From Thermoplasmata archaeon (GTDB lineage Archaea; Thermoplasmatota; Thermoplasmata; Thermoplasmatales; Thermoplasmataceae), in the NCBI GenBank assembly GCA_021826785.1, contig JAKAYN010000008.1:1-11910 (forward strand): DNA of 11,910 nucleotides, given 5' to 3'. Shown here in pieces: positions 7,112 through 11,910 of this stretch (positions are counted from its first letter, which is position 1; each line of letters starts with the position of its first letter). Both the position numbers and the translations under genes were made by a program. The notes under the pieces are model-generated. The model saw only the letters and a program-made list of their open reading frames with translations, searched no databases and was not told the DNA's origin.

Positions 7112-7223
7112 GGCAATTTCCTAGGTATTAGACTGGATATATGGTATTATTGTTATAGCCAGGAAGTTTAAGCATATTTAAATTCATTTATATGGTAATT
7201 TCTAAAGGTTTTTATTAGGACTG
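7112..7223 (+). repeat. Imperfect direct repeat pair in the intergenic region
   Basis: A stretch from 7112 to 7136 (GGCAATTTC, then TAGGT, then ATTAGACTGG) is echoed at 7194-7223 (GGTAATTTC, then AAGGT, then ATTAGGACTG), with small insertions. No open reading frame of useful length crosses either copy. It may be a decayed duplication or element end. Confidence 0.3.
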
Positions 7224-7289
7224 TTAACAAAGCTATAAACTTCCTTCATAATACAAAAATTGTATAAATTCGAAACTTATAGCTTTTTT
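7161..7289 (+). other. Overlapping inverted repeats in the gene-free interval
   Basis: The gene-free stretch 6980-7452 contains three segments able to pair in mutually exclusive ways. Segment A is AGGAAGTTTA (7161-7170) and is the exact complement of TAAACTTCCT (7236-7245), with weaker pairing continuing outward to 7181/7224. Segment B, AAAGCTATAA (7229-7238), overlaps that target and is the exact complement of C, TTATAGCTTT (7277-7286). A small hairpin ATACAA-AAA-TTGTAT (7251-7265) sits inside the B-C loop, and a T run (7284-7289) ends C. This looks like a structured RNA or the remnant of a small mobile element; nothing identifies which. No coding region is supported between 6980 and 7452. 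Confidence 0.35.
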
Positions 7290-7357
7290 AATTGAATCAG
7301 ATTTGTATTAAAAATGGCATTTTATTTCATTGTTTTGCCTTTTACAATAATAGAATA

Positions 7358-7376
7358 TTAGGTTATACTTACCTAA
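7358..7376. promoter_or_regulatory. DtxR/IdeR-like iron-box palindrome
   Basis: TTAGGTTATACTTACCTAA is a 19-bp interrupted palindrome (TTAGGT, 7 bases, ACCTAA). It agrees at 16 of 19 positions with the DtxR consensus as I recall it (TTAGGTTAGCCTAACCTAA). It ends one base before a strong TATA box (7378-7387), so a bound repressor would block TFB/TBP loading. Thermoplasmatales encode DtxR-family metal regulators. The downstream gene is a Bat-type HTH regulator. Confidence 0.5.
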
Positions 7377-7377
7377 C

Positions 7378-7387
7378 TTATATAAAT
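7378..7387 (+). promoter_or_regulatory. TATA box next to the iron box
   Basis: TTATATAAAT would start transcription near 7408, giving a leader of about 45 bases before the ATG at 7453. A second, weaker TATA-like run (AGTTTATTAC, 7421-7430) lies 27 bases before the ATG and could give a leaderless mRNA instead. Confidence 0.45.
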
Positions 7388-7452
7388 ATTTTCTGCTAAA
7401 TAATAAAATTAAAATAGAAAAGTTTATTACCCCCACAATTATTTATATATCA

Positions 7453-8082
7453 ATGAATGTCACGTATGTACTTTCATATGACAAATGTTTTACATCTGCA
7501 CTGGTAAAAATGTTCGATGTCAGAATAAGAATACTTAAAAAGGAATTAACAGATGATGATCATTTAAGAGAGATAATAGAAATATTTTCATTAAATAAAA
7601 ACGTTCTTGAAAAATCAATACAGTATCTAAGCGAGTACGATCATATTTATAATATTGAGGTAATATCAAAGAACGATAAGATAGCTCTTGTAAATATTGT
7701 AACTGATCAGTGTCCAATATTTAACATAATGAAAAATTTTGGCATGCATGGTAATGAATATCCAATGATGGAACGTGTTGATAGGGATGGCAAGATGTTC
7801 TGGAGGATGAGACTCGATAGCATGCATAAGGTTAATCATGTTGCAGAGGTATTAAAGGAGAAGTTAGCGATAGAAGACGTTTCAATAAAGATAGACAAGG
7901 GCAGAACAATTGACACAAGATCACTTTACATATTAAAGGAGGCTTACGAACTTGGATTCTTTAACGTACCAAAAAGCATAGGCTTGAATGAACTTTCTGA
8001 GATACTTCATATACCACCAACAACATTAAACCTGATACTTAGAAGGGCATTGAAAACAGTGCTTGAAGAAAGTTTGAAATAA
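7453..8082 (+). CDS. Bat-type HTH (HTH_10) transcriptional regulator
   Basis: A 209-residue protein ending in the archaeal bacterio-opsin-activator-type helix-turn-helix. From Thr155 the pattern TRSLYILKEAYELGFF, NVPKSIGLNELSEIL and IPPTTLNLILRRAL matches the family (aromatic-Gly-Phe/Tyr-Phe, then Val-Pro, then the recognition helix ending in LRRA). The N-terminal 150 residues are a mixed alpha/beta region with no recognisable PAS, GAF or receiver motif. This domain often accompanies Bat-type HTHs and probably senses something, but the ligand is unknown; Cys11 and Cys87 and a few His residues are the only obvious metal candidates. The upstream iron-box-like palindrome suggests control by metal level. 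No Shine-Dalgarno precedes the ATG. The next gene has its own TATA box, so this one is probably transcribed alone. Confidence 0.85.
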   Translation: MNVTYVLSYDKCFTSALVKMFDVRIRILKKELTDDDHLREIIEIFSLNKNVLEKSIQYLSEYDHIYNIEVISKNDKIALVNIVTDQCPIFNIMKNFGMHGNEYPMMERVDRDGKMFWRMRLDSMHKVNHVAEVLKEKLAIEDVSIKIDKGRTIDTRSLYILKEAYELGFFNVPKSIGLNELSEILHIPPTTLNLILRRALKTVLEESLK

Positions 8083-8100
8083 ATGTTATTTAAATAAGTT

Positions 8101-8110
8101 TTTATACAAA
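8101..8110 (+). promoter_or_regulatory. TATA box of the helical-repeat gene
   Basis: TTTATACAAA is centred about 24 bases before the ATG at 8128, with no Shine-Dalgarno; a leaderless start is predicted. Confidence 0.55.
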
Positions 8111-8127
8111 TATTCTCTTTTGAGTTT

Positions 8128-8856
8128 ATGGTAAGCGATGTAATAAAAAATAATAGATCATATTATATCAAATCACTGGCTGATGATGATGAGTTTTCAA
8201 GACTAGATGCCTGGTATAAGGTTGGTTTTTTGATAGAGAATAAAATACTTGATAAGGACTATGTTGTAAGCCATAAGGATCTATTCCTTGATTTGCTAAC
8301 AACCGATGATGAGATGGTAAAGGTTCATGCCTGGGTTCTTGCAAGAAGGTTTGCAGACTCAGGATATATAAATAAAGAGGATATACAAAAAAGAAAGGAA
8401 TTTTTATTGCCTTATATAAAATCAGGTGATTTGACTGCCTGGTGGAACGCTGATGATTTAATAAACGGTAAATACCTTGAGCCTGAATATCTAAGAAAGT
8501 ACAAGGATGTTTTTATAGAAAAGCTGCATGACAGCGACGTTGGCACATTAACCGATGCCTGGCATATGATACCGCTAATGCTAAGGGATAAAATAATAAG
8601 CAAAGATGATTATGTAAATTACAAAGATAAAATACTAAGCGTCTTGGATTCAAAGAACCCATACATAAGATTAAACGGCTGGGAAACTGTTATAAGCCTT
8701 GCCGAGGCTGGAGTACTATCCAGCGATGATATTTCAAAATACAAGGATAAGGCCATGGAATTGTTAAGCGGTGACGATATAATAAAACTGACGTCATTGT
8801 TTGATACAACGGTTGAAAAGTTTAAGGAAAGGCTTAAAAATATTGGTTTGATTTAA
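8128..8856 (+). CDS. HEAT-like helical repeat protein of unknown function
   Basis: A 242-residue protein built from six tandem units. Units start at residues 12, 52, 92, 128, 168 and 208; they are 40 residues long except the third (36) and the truncated last (35). Each runs: hydrophobic helix ending LL or YI, a small acidic turn (DDD, TDD, SGD, DSD), a helix with a Trp in units 1-5 (AW, WW or GW), then (L/I)-x-(K/S)-(D/E)-(D/E/Y) and a closing (Y/H/R)-K-(D/E). This regularity fits an alpha-solenoid of the HEAT/Armadillo kind, used for binding proteins or nucleic acids. No catalytic motif, signal or membrane segment is present. It has its own promoter after the HTH gene. Its stop overlaps the convergent dnaJ stop by 4 bases (TTAA). 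I do not recognise a named family. Confidence 0.75.
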   Translation: MVSDVIKNNRSYYIKSLADDDEFSRLDAWYKVGFLIENKILDKDYVVSHKDLFLDLLTTDDEMVKVHAWVLARRFADSGYINKEDIQKRKEFLLPYIKSGDLTAWWNADDLINGKYLEPEYLRKYKDVFIEKLHDSDVGTLTDAWHMIPLMLRDKIISKDDYVNYKDKILSVLDSKNPYIRLNGWETVISLAEAGVLSSDDISKYKDKAMELLSGDDIIKLTSLFDTTVEKFKERLKNIGLI

Positions 8857-9926
8857 ATGTGAAACCATGACTTCTTCTTTTCATTTCTAAACTCTTCCAA
8901 AAGTTCCTTTTGCTTTGATGTAAGGTGCCTTGGTACCTCTATTTTTATTATAACGTTGAGATCGCCGGAGCCGTGGCCGTTAACCCTTGGCATGCCAGCA
9001 CCCTTTATCTTTAAGATTTCACCTGGCTGTGTTCCTGCAGGAATTTTTAATTTATAGCTTTCCTTAAAAAGCTTTATATCCTCCTCGCCACCAAGGGCTG
9101 CCTCAGGAAAATCAATGGTGTGCTCCATGTATATATCCTGGCCGGATCTTTTTATGCCTGGTGGATTTGAAACCATAAGAACAACGTAAAGATCGCCTGT
9201 GAGGCCACCGTATGAATTGCCCATATTCTTTAATCTAAGCTTTAGGTTTGTATCTGCACCTCTTGGTATGTTCACAGATATATCCTCGTTCTTCGATACG
9301 GTTCCTGTTCCGTGGCATACAGTGCATGGCTTCTGCGGTATTTTTCCACGGCCATGGCATGTCCTGCACTCCGTAACTGTGACCATCCTAAAGAAACCCT
9401 GCCCACGCGTGATTCTCTCCTGGCCTGAACCATGGCATGTTGGGCATGTTACAAGAACCTTGTTCTCAGAACCGGTGCCGGCACAGTGATCACACATTGC
9501 GTTTCTTCTGTACTTTATATTCTTCGATGTGCCATAGTATGCTTCCTCTAATGATATGTTTACTCTTAGATAAATATCGAGATCAGGCTGGTTTGTATAG
9601 CCACCAAAGAACGTATCACCAAAGTTTCCGCCAAAAAATTGGTTAAATATATCATTTATATCATCAAAGTGTGTAAAGTTCTGCCAGTTGAAGCCTGAGC
9701 CACTATTGAAATCTGTTGTTCCAGTTTCATCGTACTGCTTTCTCTTCTGTGGGTCTGAAAGCACCTCATAGGCCTCTGCTATTTCCTTGAATTTCTCCTC
9801 TGCCTCCTTGTTGCCTGGATTTGCATCAGGATGGTATTTTTTTGCTAATTCCCTGAAGGCTCTCTTTATATCATCCTGCGATGCGTTTCGATCAACGCCA
9901 AGAATAGCATAGTAATCCTTTGCCAT
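8853..9926 (-). CDS. dnaJ: Chaperone protein DnaJ (Hsp40)
   Basis: A 357-residue type I Hsp40 that delivers unfolded clients to DnaK and stimulates its ATPase. The J domain has the essential HPD at 32-34. A Gly/Phe-rich linker (about 71-115) follows. The zinc domain has four CxxCxGxG repeats at Cys145/148, 161/164, 187/190 and 201/204. A substrate-binding beta domain and a C-terminal dimerisation region close the protein. Its length is slightly below the usual 370-380 residues; the G/F linker is the short part. The start at 9926 is 8 bases after the dnaK stop and has its own GAGGGG ribosome site, so it is translated from the dnaK message. The C-terminus ends KKSWFHI. This bacterial-type chaperone set is generally thought to have entered archaea by lateral transfer; the gene's base composition does not stand out here. 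Confidence 0.97.
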   Translation of the reverse strand: MAKDYYAILGVDRNASQDDIKRAFRELAKKYHPDANPGNKEAEEKFKEIAEAYEVLSDPQKRKQYDETGTTDFNSGSGFNWQNFTHFDDINDIFNQFFGGNFGDTFFGGYTNQPDLDIYLRVNISLEEAYYGTSKNIKYRRNAMCDHCAGTGSENKVLVTCPTCHGSGQERITRGQGFFRMVTVTECRTCHGRGKIPQKPCTVCHGTGTVSKNEDISVNIPRGADTNLKLRLKNMGNSYGGLTGDLYVVLMVSNPPGIKRSGQDIYMEHTIDFPEAALGGEEDIKLFKESYKLKIPAGTQPGEILKIKGAGMPRVNGHGSGDLNVIIKIEVPRHLTSKQKELLEEFRNEKKKSWFHI

Positions 9927-9930
9927 TTAT

Positions 9931-9936
9931 CCCCTC
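9931..9936 (-). promoter_or_regulatory. Shine-Dalgarno site of dnaJ
   Basis: Minus-strand GAGGGG overlaps the dnaK TGA stop (9937-9935) and lies 4 bases before the dnaJ ATG, so dnaJ translation is likely coupled to dnaK termination. Confidence 0.6.
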
Positions 9937-11791
9937 ATTTTGATTCTTTAAAATCGGCATCCACAGTATCGCCATTATTATTTTGCGATGCGTTTTGTGA
10001 CGTGTTTTGAGATGCATTCCCATTTGATGCGTTTTGATTATTCTGCGATGCCTGGTACATCTTCGTTCCTATATCCTGTATCTCCTTTGTTAACTTTTCA
10101 GAAAGCTCCTTTATCTTGTTTATATCCTTGGCAGATATAGAATCCCTTAAATCTTTAATTATGGAACGAACACTCTCCTTTGATGCATTGTCTATCTTGT
10201 CACCGGCATCGTTTATTGTTTTCTCTGCAGTGTATGCAAGCGTTTCTGCGTTGTTTATTGTCTCTATTTCCTCCTTTGCCTTTTTATCCTGCTCTGCATA
10301 CTGCTCTGCCTCCTTCTTCATTCTTTCGATATCTTCCTTTGACAGCTTGTTTGTTGCCGTTATTGATATGCTCTGCTGCTTTCCTGTGCCAAGATCCTTT
10401 GCAGAGACATTTAGTATACCGTTGGCATCGATATCAAATGTAACCTCTATCTGTGGGACGCCTCTTGGTGCCGGTGGTATTCCATCAAGGTTGAACATGC
10501 CCAAAGATACATCATCCTTTGCAAGCGGCCTCTCGCCCTGAACAACGTGTATTGTGACAGTTGTCTGCATATCCGCAGCCGTTGTAAATATTTGGGATTT
10601 CTTTGTTGGTATCGTTGTATTTGCCGGTATTAATGGAGTCATGACCCCGCCAAGGGTTTCTATGCCAAGTGTTAAAGGTGTTACGTCTAATAGAACTATG
10701 TCCTTTACCTCGCCTGCAAGAACAGCACCCTGTATTGCAGCACCCATGGCAACTGCCTCCATTGGATCGACACCGCCCTCGGCCTTTCTGCCAAAGTAGT
10801 CTTCAACATATTTTCTTACGTATGGTATCCTCGTTGGCCCACCTATTAGTATTATTTTGTCTATATCGCCCTTCTTTAGCTTTGCACCCTCAAGTGCAGT
10901 ATCCAGTGGTACCTTTGATCTGTCAACTATTGGTGCTATTAATTCCTCAAATTTTGCCCTTGTTAATGTATATTGAAGATGCTTTGGGCCTTCCTGTGTT
11001 GCCGTTATATAAGGCAGATTGATCTCTGTTTCAAGCACGGTTGAAAGCTCGATCTTTGCCTTTTCAGCAGCATCCCTTAGACGTATGTATGCAGAATGAT
11101 CCTTCCTAAGGTCTATGCCATTTTCCTTCTGGAAGTTATCGGCAAGGAAGTTTACTATTGCCTCATCCATATCTGTTCCACCAAGATGTGTATCGCCCGA
11201 TGTTGAAAGCACCTGGAATACACCCTGACCAAAGTCCATAATTGTTACATCCAGTGTTCCACCACCAAGGTCATATATAACGATCTTTAATGACTGGTTT
11301 AGCTTATCAATACCGTATGCAAGGCATGCCGCAGTCGGCTCATTTATAATTCTGCGAACATTCAAACCTGCAATTGCACCGGCATCCTTTGTTGCCTGCC
11401 TCTGGTTATCATTAAAGTATGCTGGAACCGTAATAACTGCATCTGTAACAGGTTCGCCCAGAAATGCCTCAGCATCCCTTTTTATCTTTTGCAGTATAAA
11501 AGCGGAGATCTGCTGCGGTGTGTACTCTTTACCAAAGACCTTGTATTTATAATCGGTGCCCATCTTCCTCTTTGCCGCATAGATTGTGCCCTCTGGATTT
11601 AGCAGGGCCTGCCTTCTTGCAGGCTCACCAACCAATAACTGGCCATCCTTTGTAAATGCAACGTAGCTTGGAAAGGCCTTACCACCAAGCGAAACGCCCT
11701 CAGCAGCCGGAATTACAGTTGGTTTTCCTGATATGACAACCGCCGCAGCAGAGTTGCTCGTTCCCAAATCAATTCCTATTATTTTGCTCAT
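9935..11791 (-). CDS. dnaK: Chaperone protein DnaK (Hsp70)
   Basis: A 618-residue Hsp70, an ATP-driven chaperone working with DnaJ and GrpE. The N-terminal ATPase domain shows [11 protein letters not shown] (4-14, phosphate loop), [39 protein letters not shown] and IGGPTRIP. The substrate domain begins after [13 protein letters not shown], followed by a helical lid. The NBD lacks the roughly 24-residue insertion of proteobacterial DnaK ([13 protein letters not shown] runs directly to YTPQQIS), as in Gram-positive and archaeal Hsp70s. The tail (581-606) is low complexity, rich in Asn/Gln/Ser with repeated ASQN units, before an acidic VDADF end. Of two adjacent ATGs, 11791 is chosen: it lies 5 bases after GGGTGG and gives the conserved [14 protein letters not shown] at 11800 and ATG at 11794 are less suitable. 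It overlaps grpE by 23 bases. Confidence 0.97.
   Translation of the reverse strand: MSKIIGIDLGTSNSAAAVVISGKPTVIPAAEGVSLGGKAFPSYVAFTKDGQLLVGEPARRQALLNPEGTIYAAKRKMGTDYKYKVFGKEYTPQQISAFILQKIKRDAEAFLGEPVTDAVITVPAYFNDNQRQATKDAGAIAGLNVRRIINEPTAACLAYGIDKLNQSLKIVIYDLGGGTLDVTIMDFGQGVFQVLSTSGDTHLGGTDMDEAIVNFLADNFQKENGIDLRKDHSAYIRLRDAAEKAKIELSTVLETEINLPYITATQEGPKHLQYTLTRAKFEELIAPIVDRSKVPLDTALEGAKLKKGDIDKIILIGGPTRIPYVRKYVEDYFGRKAEGGVDPMEAVAMGAAIQGAVLAGEVKDIVLLDVTPLTLGIETLGGVMTPLIPANTTIPTKKSQIFTTAADMQTTVTIHVVQGERPLAKDDVSLGMFNLDGIPPAPRGVPQIEVTFDIDANGILNVSAKDLGTGKQQSISITATNKLSKEDIERMKKEAEQYAEQDKKAKEEIETINNAETLAYTAEKTINDAGDKIDNASKESVRSIIKDLRDSISAKDINKIKELSEKLTKEIQDIGTKMYQASQNNQNASNGNASQNTSQNASQNNNGDTVDADFKESK
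9981..10053 (-). repeat. Short tandem-like repeats encoding the DnaK N/Q/S tail
   Basis: The top strand has repeated GATGCGTTTTG-like units. On the coding strand they encode ASQN-type repeats in the disordered tail. They probably expand and contract by slippage. Confidence 0.45.
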
Positions 11792-11910
11792 CATTACCAC
11801 CCTTTGAAACTATAACCTTTGAGGTTCTTAAAACCTCATTGTTTAATATATATCCCTTTTGAACTTCCTCAACAACGATGTTATCCTCACCATTGTTTAC
11901 TATACCAACT
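11769..11910 (-). CDS. grpE: GrpE nucleotide exchange factor, C-terminal fragment
   Basis: The last 46 codons of grpE, open to the window's right edge and closed by TGA at 11771-11769. The C-terminal beta-domain signature is present: [16 protein letters not shown] followed by KVIVSKG, matching the family pattern V-x-Q-x-G-Y-x-L-x5-L-R-x2-x-V-x-V. GrpE opens the DnaK nucleotide site to release ADP. The gene overlaps the dnaK start by 23 bases in another frame, so dnaK translation is likely coupled to it. The promoter and any heat-shock regulatory site of the operon lie outside the window. Confidence 0.93.
   Translation of the reverse strand, partial: VGIVNNGEDNIVVEEVQKGYILNNEVLRTSKVIVSKGGNDEQNNRN
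11797..11802 (-). promoter_or_regulatory. Shine-Dalgarno site of dnaK
   Basis: Minus-strand GGGTGG lies 2 bases before one ATG (11794) and 5 before the next (11791). The second spacing is the functional one and supports the shorter dnaK product. Confidence 0.5.

Noticed and set aside
7314..7361. Fifteen-codon frame (ATG GCA TTT ...) ending at the iron box, as a leader peptide
   Set aside because: It has no ribosome site or TATA box at leaderless distance, and it ends before the mapped-looking promoter of the regulator gene.
10116..10541. Open frame of 141 codons antisense to dnaK, plus others at 9199-9489 and 10669-11022
   Set aside because: They lie opposite strongly conserved chaperone genes, their products are low-complexity Ser/Leu/Pro/His strings with no family pattern, and no promoter or ribosome site precedes them.
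1..11910. CRISPR array, complete insertion sequence, toxin-antitoxin pair or replication origin
   Set aside because: No regularly spaced repeats, transposase, small toxin-like gene pair, Cdc6/Orc1 gene or origin-box cluster was seen.

Overview
The window is AT-rich archaeal chromosome and fits the Thermoplasmatales, most likely Picrophilus or a close relative. The signs are a Xer-type recombinase end, a short-chain archaeal prenyl synthase, a Bat-type HTH regulator, a small zinc protein resembling Thermoplasma Ta0938, a bacterial-style grpE-dnaK-dnaJ operon, heavy ATA codon use, and TATA boxes about 25 bases before start codons (leaderless transcription). The species call is inferred from sequence character and remembered family resemblance; no search was run.

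Layout, left to right. (1) The 3' end of xerA (+) converges on a polyprenyl diphosphate synthase (-). That gene is divergent from a six-TPR protein (+), which is followed by a zinc-type alcohol dehydrogenase/quinone reductase-like protein (+). (2) The dehydrogenase converges on ribulose-phosphate 3-epimerase (-), which is divergent from a large APC-family permease (+). (3) The permease converges on a two-gene minus-strand operon: a zinc-finger protein with a TenA/PqqC/heme-oxygenase-like helical domain, then a small Cys-rich zinc protein that overlaps it. (4) A minus-strand tRNA-Leu(GAG) is followed by about 470 bases without a gene. These hold unusual inverted repeats and a 19-bp palindrome closely resembling a DtxR/IdeR iron box, and they lead to a Bat-type HTH regulator (+) and a protein of six 40-residue helical repeats (+). 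(5) The right end is the Hsp70 operon on the minus strand: grpE (partial), dnaK, dnaJ.

Two rules stand out. First genes of transcripts have a TATA box 22-27 bases before the start codon and no Shine-Dalgarno, so they look leaderless. Downstream operon genes (dnaK, dnaJ, the small zinc protein) carry GGGG/GGTG-type Shine-Dalgarno sites and overlap or abut the gene before them. All four convergent pairs end within 6 bases of each other or overlap.

The genes are mostly independent housekeeping units: lipid precursor synthesis, pentose phosphate metabolism, amino-acid uptake, chromosome resolution and protein folding. The least explained parts are the zinc-finger/helical-domain operon (5542-6703) and the tRNA-to-regulator interval (6980-7452).
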